Shown piece after piece: positions 45,835 through 54,828 of a stretch of DNA of 64,000 bases (position 1 is the stretch's first letter; every line of letters begins with the position of its first letter). This DNA is from Streptomyces montanisoli. Lineage in GTDB: Bacteria > Actinomycetota > Actinomycetes > Streptomycetales > Streptomycetaceae. The stretch lies in assembly GCF_017813245.1 (NCBI RefSeq), contig NZ_JAGIQL010000009.1:16738-80737 (forward strand), written 5' to 3'. Under the pieces are notes generated by a model. That model was not told the DNA's origin, ran no database searches, and worked only from the letters and a program-made list of their open reading frames with translations. Position numbers and translations under genes: made by a program.

Positions 45835-47967
45835 TCAGTTGTCGGCGGACGCGGTCAGGTCCGCGAAGTGGCATGCGTCGAGGTGGTCCTGGTCTTCCCT
45901 CCCGGTCAGCTGCGGTGTGACGCCGCGGCACTTCTGCTGCTGCGGCTCCGAGAGCGTCAGGTGGAGCGGGCACCTGCTGACGAACCGGCAGCCCGGCCGG
46001 TCGTCGGTGGGGCTGGGCAGGTCGCCCTTGAGCAGGACCCGTTCCCTGGTGCGTTCCGCGACCGGGTCCGGCAGGGGGATCGCGGACAGGAGCGCCTTGG
46101 TGTAGGGGTGCCTGGGGTTGTCGAAGACCGAGTCGGTGTCGCCGATCTCGACGATCCGTCCCAGGTACATCACCGCCACCCGGTCGGAGATGTGGCACAC
46201 CACCGACAGGTCGTGGGCGACGAAGAGGTAGGACAGGCCCAGCTCGGCCTTGAGGTCGTTGAGCAGGTTGATGACGCCGGCCTGCACCGAGACGTCGAGC
46301 GCCGAGACCGGCTCGTCGAGGACCAGCAGCCGCGGCTTCGTGGCGAGCGCCCGTGCGATGCCGATGCGCTGCCGCTGCCCGCCGGAGAAGGCGGCGGGGA
46401 AGCGGTCGCGGTGCTCGGGGTCGAGGCCCACCAGTTCCATCAGGTCCGCGATCTTGTCGCTGAGCGTCTTCCTGTCGCGCTCGCCCACCGCGCGGAGGGG
46501 CTCCGCGAGGATGTCGAAGACCGTCATGCGCGGGTCCAGCGACCCCATGGGGTCCTGGAAGACCATCTGGATGTCGCGGCGCACGGCGCTGATGTCCTGC
46601 TCGCGCTTCAGGCCGGCCGTGTCCTTGCCGCAGACGGAGATGGCGCCCCGCTCGGGCGGGGTCAGCCCCATGATCTCGAGCAGTGTGGTGGTCTTGCCGC
46701 ACCCCGACTCGCCGACGAGTCCGAGCGTCTCCCCCTCCCGGATGTCGAGGTCGATGCCGTTGACGGCGAAGACGGTGCCCACCTGGCGCTTGAGCAGGCC
46801 GCCCTTGGTGAGCGGGAAGGTCTTGGTGACATCGGAGAGTTCCAGGACCTTGGGCCGGTCCTCGCGGGGGACGGCCGCGGCCCGGTTCTCCCTCTCGGCC
46901 GGGACGGGGTAGATCGGCTCGCCGCCGATGGCGGCGTCGTCGATCTCCGCGGCGCGCCGGCAGGCGGCCGAGTGCTCGCTGCCGCCTACGTCACCGCCTC
47001 CGGCGATCGCCAGCAGGTCCGGTTCCGCCTCGCGGCAGGCGTCCTGCACCGCCGGGCAGCGTGCCGCGAAGGGGCAGGCGTCGGGCAGGTCCACCAAGAG
47101 CGGCGGGGTCCCCTGGACCGGTGTCAGGGCTTCCCTGTCACGGTCGTCCAAGCGGGGAATCGCGCCCATCAGGCCGATGGTGTACGGCATGCGTGGGCGG
47201 GAGAAGAGCTCGTCGACCCCCGCACGCTCCACCGCGCGGCCCGCGTACATCACCATGACGTCGTCGGCCGATCCCGCGACCACGCCGAGGTCGTGGGTGA
47301 TCATGATGACCGCTGCCCCGGTCTCGCGCTGGGCGGTCCGCAGGACGTCGAGGATCTGCGCCTGCACGGTGACGTCGAGGGCGGTCGTCGGCTCGTCCGC
47401 GATGATCAGATCGGGGTCGTTCGCGATCGCCATGGCGATGACGGCCCGCTGCCGCATGCCGCCGGAGAACTCGTGCGGGAATCCCTTTGCGCGGCGGTCG
47501 GGGTTGGGGATGCCGACGAGGTCGAGCAGTTCGACGGCACGCTTCCATGCGGCCGCGGACGAGATGTCCTGGTGGATCTGGAGCGCCTCGACGATCTGGG
47601 ACCCGATGGAGAAGATCGGGGTGAGCGACGAGAGCGGGTCCTGGAAGATCATGCCGATGCGCCGGCCGCGCACCTTCGACATCCGCCGGTCGTCGAGGTC
47701 GAGGAGGTTCTCCCCGCCGAGGGTGACCGAGCCGGTGACCGCCGCGTAGTCGGGCAGCAGCCCCATGACGGCCATGGACGTGACGGACTTGCCCGACCCC
47801 GATTCGCCGACGATGCCCAGTGTCTTGCCGCGGTGCAGGTCGAAGGAGACACCGCGTACGGCGTCCACCCGGCCCGATTCCGACGGGAACGCCACCTTCA
47901 GGTCGCGCACGCACAGCAGGGGCTGCTGGGTGGCGGGCTTGGTCATGACTGCGCGCTGCTCGATCAT
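45835..47967 (-). CDS. Fused double ATPase of peptide ABC importer (DppD-DppF type)
   Basis: 710 aa containing two complete ATPase halves. First half: Walker A GESGSGKS, signature FSGGMRQRAVIAMAIA, Walker B LIIADEPTTALD. Second half (from about residue 370): GESGCGKTT, FSGGQRQRIGIARALA, LLVLDEPVSALD. Each half ends in an oligopeptide-type C-terminal region with Cys clusters (CPFAARCPAVQDAC; CRFVSRCPLHLTL), which in Dpp/Opp ATPases can bind an Fe-S cluster. Normally these are two genes. The ATG overlaps the upstream permease stop (ATGA). Confidence 0.92.
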   Translation of the reverse strand: MIEQRAVMTKPATQQPLLCVRDLKVAFPSESGRVDAVRGVSFDLHRGKTLGIVGESGSGKSVTSMAVMGLLPDYAAVTGSVTLGGENLLDLDDRRMSKVRGRRIGMIFQDPLSSLTPIFSIGSQIVEALQIHQDISSAAAWKRAVELLDLVGIPNPDRRAKGFPHEFSGGMRQRAVIAMAIANDPDLIIADEPTTALDVTVQAQILDVLRTAQRETGAAVIMITHDLGVVAGSADDVMVMYAGRAVERAGVDELFSRPRMPYTIGLMGAIPRLDDRDREALTPVQGTPPLLVDLPDACPFAARCPAVQDACREAEPDLLAIAGGGDVGGSEHSAACRRAAEIDDAAIGGEPIYPVPAERENRAAAVPREDRPKVLELSDVTKTFPLTKGGLLKRQVGTVFAVNGIDLDIREGETLGLVGESGCGKTTTLLEIMGLTPPERGAISVCGKDTAGLKREQDISAVRRDIQMVFQDPMGSLDPRMTVFDILAEPLRAVGERDRKTLSDKIADLMELVGLDPEHRDRFPAAFSGGQRQRIGIARALATKPRLLVLDEPVSALDVSVQAGVINLLNDLKAELGLSYLFVAHDLSVVCHISDRVAVMYLGRIVEIGDTDSVFDNPRHPYTKALLSAIPLPDPVAERTRERVLLKGDLPSPTDDRPGCRFVSRCPLHLTLSEPQQQKCRGVTPQLTGREDQDHLDACHFADLTASADN

Positions 47968-48920
47968 GCGCGGCCTCCAGACTGCGAGGTGGGGTCGAGG
48001 GCGTCGCGCAGGCCGTCGCCGATGAGTGCCATCGCCACGGTCAGCAGCACCACCAGGGCCGCCGGCAGGTAGAACAGCCAGGGAGCGGTGGACAGGGTGC
48101 TCTGCCCGTCGGCGAGCATGGAGCCCAGGGACACGTCGGGCTGCTTGACGCCGAACCCGATGAAGGAGAGCGCCGTCTCGGCCTGCACGGTCGAGGCGAC
48201 ACCGAGGGTGAACGTCACGATGAGTAGGGAGCCGATGTTCGGCAGCAGGTGGCGGACGATGGTGCGCATCGGGCTGACGCCCATGAAGCGGGCCGCCGTC
48301 ACGTACTCGCGCTCACGCAGGGAGGTGGCCAGGGACCAGATCACCCGGGCCGTGAGCATCCAGCCGAACAGTGTGAGGACGACGACGAGGACCTGCCACT
48401 CGCCGCGGTAGTGGGTGCCGACCAGGGCGATGATGAGGAACGAGGGCAGGATGAGCAGGAAGTGCACGAATCCGAGCATCGCCCGCTCGACCTTGCCGCC
48501 GAAGTAGGCGGCGGTGGTGCCGAACAGCCCCGCTATGGCGGTGGTCAGCAGCGACACCGTCACGGCGATGATCATCGACCTGCCGAGGCCGTGCACGAGC
48601 TGTGCGTAGACGTCGTTGCCCGCGCCGTTGGTGCCGAGCAGGTGGCCGCTGACGCCCGGGGAGACCGTGAGTGCGGTGAAGTCCGCCTCCGTGTAGTTCC
48701 AGTGGGTCAGGAACCGGCCGAACACCGCGAAGAACACGAGGAGGGCGAAGAGGACGAGACCGCCGAGCGCCGCCTTGTTGCGTGCGAAGCGCCGCGTGTA
48801 GAGCTTGACCGGGGAGAGGCGCTTGCCGCCCGAGCCGGCCTTTTCGGGTTCGGGCGCGCCCGTCTTGCCGGGGTGTGCCTCCGCGGCGTCGGGTCCGGCG
48901 CCTGGCATGTTGATGGCCAC
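47964..48920 (-). CDS. Peptide ABC permease (DppC type)
   Basis: 318 aa. N-terminal 45 residues are polar (Pro/Gly/Lys-rich), then six membrane helices. The C-terminal half has the permease EAA-type loop (TAARFMGVSPMRTIVRHLLP) and SFIGFGVKQPDVSLG, characteristic of DppC/OppC. GTG start one base after the stop of the DppB-type gene. Forms the membrane channel with it. Confidence 0.9.
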   Translation of the reverse strand: MAINMPGAGPDAAEAHPGKTGAPEPEKAGSGGKRLSPVKLYTRRFARNKAALGGLVLFALLVFFAVFGRFLTHWNYTEADFTALTVSPGVSGHLLGTNGAGNDVYAQLVHGLGRSMIIAVTVSLLTTAIAGLFGTTAAYFGGKVERAMLGFVHFLLILPSFLIIALVGTHYRGEWQVLVVVLTLFGWMLTARVIWSLATSLREREYVTAARFMGVSPMRTIVRHLLPNIGSLLIVTFTLGVASTVQAETALSFIGFGVKQPDVSLGSMLADGQSTLSTAPWLFYLPAALVVLLTVAMALIGDGLRDALDPTSQSGGRA

Positions 48921-48921
48921 G

Positions 48922-49905
48922 TCAGCTCACCCTGATCCTGGGGTCGAGGGCCACGACGACGAGGTCGGCGAGGATCGCGCCGATGGCCGTCATGAGGGCA
49001 CCGAAGGCCGCGACGGCGACGACGCCGTGCACGTCGTTCGTGCTGATGGTCTTGGTGAAGTACTCGCCCATTCCGTGCCAGGCGAAGACGGTCTCCGTGA
49101 TGACCGCGCCGGTGAACAGCGCCGGCATCGCGAACGCGACCTGGGTGGCGACGGGAATGATCGAAGTGCGCAGTCCGTGCCGGTAGATGGCCTGCTTACG
49201 CGTCAGCCCCTTGGCGCGTGCCGTGCGCACGTAGTCGGAGTTGATGTTGTCGAGCAGCAGTGACCGCTGCAACAGGTGGTATCCGGCGTAGGAGATGAAC
49301 GTGAGCGAGATCGTCGGCAGGATCGCGTGTGTCGCTCTGGAGGCGAACACCGGCCAGAAGCCGGAGACGTCGGGGCTCTGTGCGCCGGCGACCGGCAGCA
49401 GCGTGTTGCCCAGGGCCTGGTTCAGCGCGATGGCCGCGAGCACCACCGCGAGCGAGGCCACCGCGGATGGTGTGTTGAAGGACAGTACGGACAGGCCCTG
49501 CCACACCCGGTCGGCGGCCTTGTACTGGCGCGACGCGGTGTAGACACCGAGACCGACGCCGATGACGATGGCGAGGATCGTCGAGCCCAGGACCAGTTGG
49601 CCGCTGACGAAGATCCGGTAGGCGACCTGGTCGTTGACGCTGCCGCCGGTGGGCGAGCGGCCCCAGTCGAAGTGGGTCACGATCCCGGATATCCAGTGCC
49701 ACCACCGGTCCAGGATCGGTTTGTTCGGATTGAGGTTGTAGAGCGACAGCGAATGGTTGATCTGAGCTGGAGTTCGAGGCGGTCGCAACGCGGTGTAGTT
49801 CGACGCGGGTTTGAGGAATGCGTTGGCGAGGAAGTACGTGAGGTTGGTCGCGACGGCGATCATCAAAAACCAGCCGACTGCTTTGCGGGCGATGTAACGC
49901 AGCAC
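48922..49905 (-). CDS. Peptide ABC permease (DppB type)
   Basis: 327 aa, six membrane helices: N-terminal YIARKAVGWFLMIAVATNLTY, the large periplasmic loop with SLYNLNPNKPILDRW and FDWGRSP, and the loop RTARAKGLTRKQAIYRHGLR that contacts the ATPase. First gene of the importer operon. GTG at 49905 has GAAAGG about ten bases upstream; the ATG 14 codons earlier is less likely because homology begins at LRYIARK. Confidence 0.9.
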   Translation of the reverse strand: MLRYIARKAVGWFLMIAVATNLTYFLANAFLKPASNYTALRPPRTPAQINHSLSLYNLNPNKPILDRWWHWISGIVTHFDWGRSPTGGSVNDQVAYRIFVSGQLVLGSTILAIVIGVGLGVYTASRQYKAADRVWQGLSVLSFNTPSAVASLAVVLAAIALNQALGNTLLPVAGAQSPDVSGFWPVFASRATHAILPTISLTFISYAGYHLLQRSLLLDNINSDYVRTARAKGLTRKQAIYRHGLRTSIIPVATQVAFAMPALFTGAVITETVFAWHGMGEYFTKTISTNDVHGVVAVAAFGALMTAIGAILADLVVVALDPRIRVS

Positions 49906-50297
49906 GGTGAGCCGGCCTTTCGTGACTGGGGCTGTCGGCCCGCACATCCGGTGTGATGGCCGGACGCGTGGCCGCGTTGACCGGGCACCGGTTCGCGAGC
50001 GCTCGGACAGGACGTGCGGTTCGTCGGTGGATCAGAAAATGAGTGGCGCGCGACCCCTCCGGTGTAGGAGCCTGACCTGTGGCGGCGGATCCGCACAGGC
50101 GGGCCGCGAGGCCGGGGTGAGCAGTGCGCAGGGCATGGGGCGACAACCTCGCGTGGGAGACAGCCGATTGAAGGCGGGCCGCGCGACTCAGCAGCGCCGT
50201 TCCTGACGATCGCAACTTGCTCGTGTGCACGTCAAGGCTGGTCAGGTCGCGATCCGGTTAAGCCGAAGCCCATATCAGCTTTTTTGCGCAAACGAGC
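49906..50297. other. 392-bp gap: end of the dgo-type operon and promoter of the peptide importer
   Basis: No gene seen. A minus-strand TTGACG occurs near 50230 but without a good -10. The sequence close to 50270-50300 is AT-richer (AGCTTTTTTGCGCAAAC). No clear terminator for the upstream sugar-acid operon was found. Confidence 0.4.
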
Positions 50298-51299
50298 TCA
50301 ATGTAGGCGCGGCGTGGTCCGCGCGAACGCCTCAGTCCATGCGGCGTCGTCCGCGGACAGCAAGGCCTCGACCGTCCGGGGCGACGGCAGTGGGCCGTGG
50401 TCGGAGGAGACCCGCAGGGCGGATGCCGCGGTGAGGTGGCCGAGGCGCAGGGCGCGGGCCGGGTGGTCGCCGCGGACGGTGGCCGCGAGGAAGCCGGCGG
50501 CGAACGCGTCCCCCGCGCCGACCGGTTCGACCACGTCGACACGCGGGGCGGGCACGGTGTGACGGCGGGAGCCCGTATAGGCGGTCGCGGCGCGGCCGCC
50601 GTCCTTGACGACCAGGGTGGCGGGTTCCGGCAGCAGCGCGCGCACGTCGTCGGGGTCCGCGGCCGCCGCGCCCCACAGGTCCTGCGCCTCGTCGAGCCCG
50701 ACGAAGACGATGTCCGCCCGGCGGGCCAGGGAGAGCAGCACGTCGGCGGCCGGCTCGGGTGCTCCGGTCCACAGTGCGGCGCGGTGGTTGACGTCGAAGC
50801 TGACGGGCCGGGCGCGCGCGCCGGACAGTGCGGCCCGCACGAGGTCGTGGCAGGACGGGGAGAGCGCCGCGGTGATGCCGGTGAGGTGCAGGAGGCCGGC
50901 GGTGCGGACGGCGTCCTCGGCGAGCAGGCCGGGGCCGAGGCCCGCGGCGGCGGAGTCCCGCCGGTAGTAGTGGACGTGGGTGCCGTCGCGGCCCGGGTCC
51001 TTGAACAGCAGCCCGGTCGGGCGCGCCGGGTCGGTCCTCACACCTGACACGTCGACGCCGAAGGCCGCGACGCGCTCGCGCACCATGCGGCCGAGCGGAT
51101 CGTCGCCCAGGGCGGAGACCCAGCGGGCGGGCACGCCGTGATCGGCGAGGTAGCAGGCGACGTTGGACTCGGCGCCCGCCATGTCGAGCGTGAGGTGGTG
51201 CGCCGCGTCGAGCGGGCCCAGCGGGGCGGGCGCCATGGCCGCCATCGTCTCGCCGACGCAGGCGACCGGCCCGCGGGGTGCCGGCAGTGGCCTGCTCAC
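50298..51299 (-). CDS. PfkB-family sugar kinase (2-keto-3-deoxy-gluconate/galactonate kinase)
   Basis: 333 aa ribokinase-like kinase. N-terminal GETMAAMAPAPLGPLD and MAGAESNVACYLADHG match 2-keto-3-deoxygluconokinases; the C-terminal PfkB signature with the catalytic base is VEPVGAGDAFAAGFL. In this cluster, with galactonate dehydratase, the natural substrate would be 2-keto-3-deoxygalactonate, giving the 6-phosphate for the aldolase. E. coli DgoK belongs to a different kinase family, so this would be a non-orthologous replacement. Last gene of its operon; GTG overlaps the upstream lactonase stop by four bases. Confidence 0.88.
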   Translation of the reverse strand: MSRPLPAPRGPVACVGETMAAMAPAPLGPLDAAHHLTLDMAGAESNVACYLADHGVPARWVSALGDDPLGRMVRERVAAFGVDVSGVRTDPARPTGLLFKDPGRDGTHVHYYRRDSAAAGLGPGLLAEDAVRTAGLLHLTGITAALSPSCHDLVRAALSGARARPVSFDVNHRAALWTGAPEPAADVLLSLARRADIVFVGLDEAQDLWGAAAADPDDVRALLPEPATLVVKDGGRAATAYTGSRRHTVPAPRVDVVEPVGAGDAFAAGFLAATVRGDHPARALRLGHLTAASALRVSSDHGPLPSPRTVEALLSADDAAWTEAFARTTPRLH

Positions 51300-52210
51300 G
51301 CGCCGGTCCCCGTCCCGAGGAGCCCGGGCGCGGGACGGAACGCCGGGACCGGCACGCCCGGCACGTCGGCACGGGTGGCGAAGACCGCGCCGTCGAGCGC
51401 GCCCGGGCGCCCGAGCCCGGTGCGTGCGCTGGTGACGTAAAGGGTGCGCAGGTCGTCGCCGCCCAGGCAGACCCCGGCCGGTTGCGACGCGGGCAGTTCG
51501 ACGGTGCGGTCGCGCACGCCTTCGCGGGTGAAGTGGTGCACGACTCCCTTGCCCCACACGGCCGTCCACAGGCCGCCCTCCGCGTCCACCGCCATCCCGT
51601 CGGGACCGCCCGAGGCCAGCTCGGTGAACACCGTTCCCGGGCCGATCTCCCCGCTTTCCGGGTCGACGGTGTGCCTGCGTACCACCCGGCGTGCGGTGTC
51701 GGTGAGGTACATGGTGGTGCCGTCGGCGCCGAACGCCGGGCCGTTGGGGATGGTGATGCCGGTGAGCACACGGCTGACCGTGCCGTCCGGGTCGACGCGG
51801 TAGAGGGAGCCCGCGCCCTCGGCCTCGTCGTAGGCCATGCTGCCCGCCCAGAAGCGGCCGTGCGGGTCGGCGGACGCGTCGTTCATGCGCGCGGGTGACG
51901 GCGCGCCGTCCTCGGGACGGGCGAGCCACGTGGTGTCTCCGCCCGGGCCGAGGAGGCAGATGCCGGTGCCCGCGGCCGCGATCCAGTGGCCGGGGCGGCC
52001 CGCCACCGGGGCCACGGCGCCGAGCGGTTCCGGCAGGGTGGCGACCACGTCGAAGCGTGCGGTGGGGTCGTCCCCGCCGTCGCGGGCCGTGAGCAGGCGG
52101 CCCGTCAGGATGTCGACGAGGTGGAGCCGGCCGCCGGCCCAGCGCGGGCCCTCGCCGAGTGCGAGGCGGTCCGACGAGCAGACCCGGGGCGTCGGGTCCG
52201 TGCCGCTCAC
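51296..52210 (-). CDS. SMP-30/gluconolactonase-family sugar lactonase
   Basis: 304 aa six-bladed propeller. The metal-binding residues of the SMP-30 family are visible: Glu in LGEGPRW near the N-terminus, Asn in RMNDASADPHGRFWAG, Asn in TIPNGPAFGADG and Asp in GGPDGMAVDAEGG. Hydrolyses aldonolactones. Between a KDPG-type aldolase and a kinase gene and with galactonate dehydratase in the operon, D-galactono-lactone is the likely substrate. GTG overlaps the upstream stop by four bases. Confidence 0.9.
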   Translation of the reverse strand: MSGTDPTPRVCSSDRLALGEGPRWAGGRLHLVDILTGRLLTARDGGDDPTARFDVVATLPEPLGAVAPVAGRPGHWIAAAGTGICLLGPGGDTTWLARPEDGAPSPARMNDASADPHGRFWAGSMAYDEAEGAGSLYRVDPDGTVSRVLTGITIPNGPAFGADGTTMYLTDTARRVVRRHTVDPESGEIGPGTVFTELASGGPDGMAVDAEGGLWTAVWGKGVVHHFTREGVRDRTVELPASQPAGVCLGGDDLRTLYVTSARTGLGRPGALDGAVFATRADVPGVPVPAFRPAPGLLGTGTGA

Positions 52211-52872
52211 CGCGTCTCCCCCGCCCCGGCCGGTCCGTGGTCGGCGTCCGGTGTCCGCACGACGTCGAGGAACCTGCGGGCGCGCACGCGCAGCGCGTCG
52301 AGGTCGCCGCCGTCCGCCGCGTCGCCGACGAGTGGGGAGCCCACGCCCACGGCCACCGCGCCCTGGGCGAGGTAGGCGCGGGCGGCGTCCGCGTCGACGC
52401 CGCCGACCGGCACGAACGGCAGACCGGGGAACGGGCCCGCCAGCGCCCGCAGGTAGCCGGGGCCGCCTGCCTGGGCGGCCGGGAAGATCTTCAGGGCCGC
52501 GGCGCCGAGCCGCCTGGCCGAGACGATCTCGGTGGGTGTCATGACGCCCGCCAGGACGGGCAGGCCGAGGTCCCGTGCGGCGGTGACGCCCTCGCCGAGC
52601 GCGGGCGTCACGGCGAAGTCGGCGCCGGCGCGGTGGGCCGAGGCGGCGTCCTCGGCGGTGAGCACGGTGCCCGCACCGAGCGGCGCGCCGGGGCCGAGCG
52701 CCTTTCTCGCCTCCGCGATGACGTCGAGCGCGTCGCGTCCCGAGAGTGACACCTCGATCAGCGCGACGCCCTCCTCGGCCAGTGCCCGCACGGTGGCGAG
52801 CGAGGCGCCTGGGTCGCTCCCGCGCACGATGGCCACGATCCGGTGGGCGCGCAGCGCGCCGAGCAGGTCCAC
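52207..52872 (-). CDS. KDPG/KDPGal aldolase
   Basis: 221 aa class I aldolase of the Eda/DgoA family. Conserved pieces: IVAIVRGSDP at the start, the Glu in ALIEVSLSG, GAGTVLTAEDA, VTPALGEGV and the Schiff-base Lys in AALKIFPAAQAGG. Cleaves 2-keto-3-deoxy-6-phospho-galactonate (or -gluconate) into pyruvate and glyceraldehyde-3-P. GTG start preceded by AGGAAAGGA; it begins one base after the stop of the mutarotase-like gene. Galactonate-type stereochemistry is inferred from the neighbouring dgoD. Confidence 0.92.
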   Translation of the reverse strand: MDLLGALRAHRIVAIVRGSDPGASLATVRALAEEGVALIEVSLSGRDALDVIAEARKALGPGAPLGAGTVLTAEDAASAHRAGADFAVTPALGEGVTAARDLGLPVLAGVMTPTEIVSARRLGAAALKIFPAAQAGGPGYLRALAGPFPGLPFVPVGGVDADAARAYLAQGAVAVGVGSPLVGDAADGGDLDALRVRARRFLDVVRTPDADHGPAGAGETR

Positions 52873-52873
52873 G

Positions 52874-53686
52874 TCAGTGTGTCCTTTCCTGTGAGTGGTG
52901 TGCCGTGAGGACGAGGCGCCAGCGCGCCTGACCCGATGGTGGCACGGTGGCGGTGTCGCCCTCGGCCGCGCCGTCGAGGGCGAAGACCCTGCCGAGCATG
53001 GGCTCGACGCCGATCGACCGGTAGGGCGCCTGTTCGGGGAAGCCGCCGAGGTTGCGCCACAGGGCGACGGAGAGCGGCTGACCGTCCGCCTCGACGCGCA
53101 GGGTGAGGGAGTCGGGGCCGTCGTGCACGGTCGCCTCGCCGGCCTCGACGACCGCGCCGACGGCCGTGCCGTCGGGTGCGCCCAGAAGATGCAGCGGGAT
53201 GCCGGCGGGGCACGGCCAGCGGCCGGGCCGCCAGTGGGGGCCGCCATCCGGATACAGCCGCAGGGGCGCGCCGTCGCGCAGGGCCACCGTGGCGCGGTGC
53301 GAGAGGTCGAGCAGCGCGTGGGCCGCCCACAGGAAGCGCGTGCCGGGCTCGGCGGCCAGCCGGTAGTCGACGACGGTGTGTTCGGTGCCGGTGCGGATGC
53401 GCCGGGCGAGGGCGAAGCCGGGCCAGGCGGTGTGTTCCTCGTCGCCGTGCCGCCGCCAGGGCCTGGACCAGGCGTCGCCGTGGTCCGGCACGCCCCGCAC
53501 GGTGGGCAGGCACTCCTCGGCGCCGCCCGCGTCGGCGAACGGGTCGCCGGGGCGCACGGTGTGCCTGCGGGGCTCGTCGCGGTGCCAGAGCCACTCCCGT
53601 CCGCCGGAGGTCAGCGATGTCCAGCGGCCGCCGTGCGCGGGGTCGGTGACGATCCGGGGCCCGGCCGCGCGCGTGCCGTCGCTCAC
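52874..53686 (-). CDS. Aldose 1-epimerase-like protein
   Basis: 270 aa galactose-mutarotase-like fold. Recognisable parts are GGRWTSLTSGGREWLWHR at the beginning, CLPTVRGVPDHGDAWSRPW (with a His corresponding to an active-site His region) and the C-terminal FPEQAPYRSIGVEPMLG containing the conserved Glu. Divergent from classical GalM but common in sugar catabolic operons. It would interconvert galactose anomers (or related sugar) ahead of dehydrogenation. GTG start overlaps the dgoD stop by four bases. Confidence 0.8.
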   Translation of the reverse strand: MSDGTRAAGPRIVTDPAHGGRWTSLTSGGREWLWHRDEPRRHTVRPGDPFADAGGAEECLPTVRGVPDHGDAWSRPWRRHGDEEHTAWPGFALARRIRTGTEHTVVDYRLAAEPGTRFLWAAHALLDLSHRATVALRDGAPLRLYPDGGPHWRPGRWPCPAGIPLHLLGAPDGTAVGAVVEAGEATVHDGPDSLTLRVEADGQPLSVALWRNLGGFPEQAPYRSIGVEPMLGRVFALDGAAEGDTATVPPSGQARWRLVLTAHHSQERTH

Positions 53687-54828
53687 CACTCCGCGAACGA
53701 TCCGTCGTCGTGGCGCCACAGCGGATTGCGCCAGCGGTGCCCGGCTCGGTCGGCCGCGCGTACGGCGTCCTCGTCGACGCTGACACCGAGGCCCGGCGCG
53801 GTGGTGCGGTGTGCGTGCCCGTCGACGAAGTGGAAGGGTTCGGTGTCGACGAGGTACGAGAGCAGGTCGGCGTGCTTGTTGTAGTGGATGCCCCTGCTCT
53901 GCTCCTGGATGAGGAAGTTGGGGGCGGAGAAGGCGATCTGCAGGCTGGCGGCGAGCGCGATCGGCCCGAGGGGGCAGTGCGGGGCGAGCTGTGCGCCGTA
54001 CACGTCGGCGAGCGACGCGATGCGGTGCACCTCGGAGATGCCGCCGGCGTGCGAGAGGTCGGGCTGCGCGACCGCGACCCCGGCGCCGAGCACGGGCAGG
54101 AACTCGGCGCGTCCGTAGAGCCGTTCGCCGGTGGCGACGGGTACGGGGCTCGCGGCCACCAGCGCCGGCAGCACACCGCCGTGCTCGGGCAGCAGTGGCT
54201 CCTCGGCGAACAGCGGGTGCAGTGGCGCCAGTTCGGCGAGGACGCGGCGGGCGCCCGCTGGGGTGAACCGGCCGTGGAAGTCGACGGCGACGTCCCGGTG
54301 CGGGCCGAGCACCTCGCGTGCGGCGGCGACCCGCTCGACTATGGCGGCCGTCTCGGCGGCGGTGGCCATCGGGGAGGTTCGCCCGGCGGCGTTCATCTTG
54401 ACGGCGGTGAACCCGGCCTCGGTCTGCGCCGCGACCTGCTCGGCGATGTGCGCCGGCTCGTCGCCGCCGACCCAGGCGTAGACGCGCACCCTGTCGCGGA
54501 CGGGACCGCCGAGCAGCGCGTGCACGGGCGCGCCGTACGCCTTGCCCGCGATGTCCCACAGCGCCTGGTCGAGGCCGGCGACCGCGCTGGACAGCACGGG
54601 TCCGCCGCGGTAGAAGCCCGCCTTGGTCATGACCTGCCAGTGGTCCTCGATGCGCAGAGGGTCCTGGCCGACGAGGTACTCGGCCAGGACGTCGACGGCG
54701 GCCCTGACCACCTCGGCGCGTCCCTCGACGACCGGTTCGCCCCAGCCGACGACGCCCTCGTCCGTCTCGACGCGGCAGAACAGCCAGCGGGGCGGCACGA
54801 GGAACGTCTCGACCCGGTCGATCTTCAC
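53683..54828 (-). CDS. dgoD: D-galactonate dehydratase
   Basis: 381 aa enolase-superfamily enzyme, nearly the same length as E. coli DgoD (382 aa) and closely similar along its whole length: ETDEGVVGWGEPVVEGRA, GFYRGGPVLSSAVAGLDQ, QPDLSHAGGISEVHRIA, LAPHCPLGPIALAASLQ, SRGIHYNK and WRNPLWRHDDGSFAEW. Metal ligands Asp (AVDFHGR), Glu (FAEEPLLPEH) and Glu (ATGERLYG) and the catalytic His residues (DFHGR; APHCPLGP) are all present. It dehydrates D-galactonate to 2-keto-3-deoxygalactonate. This is the strongest substrate pointer in the cluster. GTG overlaps the GntR regulator stop. Confidence 0.93.
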   Translation of the reverse strand: MKIDRVETFLVPPRWLFCRVETDEGVVGWGEPVVEGRAEVVRAAVDVLAEYLVGQDPLRIEDHWQVMTKAGFYRGGPVLSSAVAGLDQALWDIAGKAYGAPVHALLGGPVRDRVRVYAWVGGDEPAHIAEQVAAQTEAGFTAVKMNAAGRTSPMATAAETAAIVERVAAAREVLGPHRDVAVDFHGRFTPAGARRVLAELAPLHPLFAEEPLLPEHGGVLPALVAASPVPVATGERLYGRAEFLPVLGAGVAVAQPDLSHAGGISEVHRIASLADVYGAQLAPHCPLGPIALAASLQIAFSAPNFLIQEQSRGIHYNKHADLLSYLVDTEPFHFVDGHAHRTTAPGLGVSVDEDAVRAADRAGHRWRNPLWRHDDGSFAEW

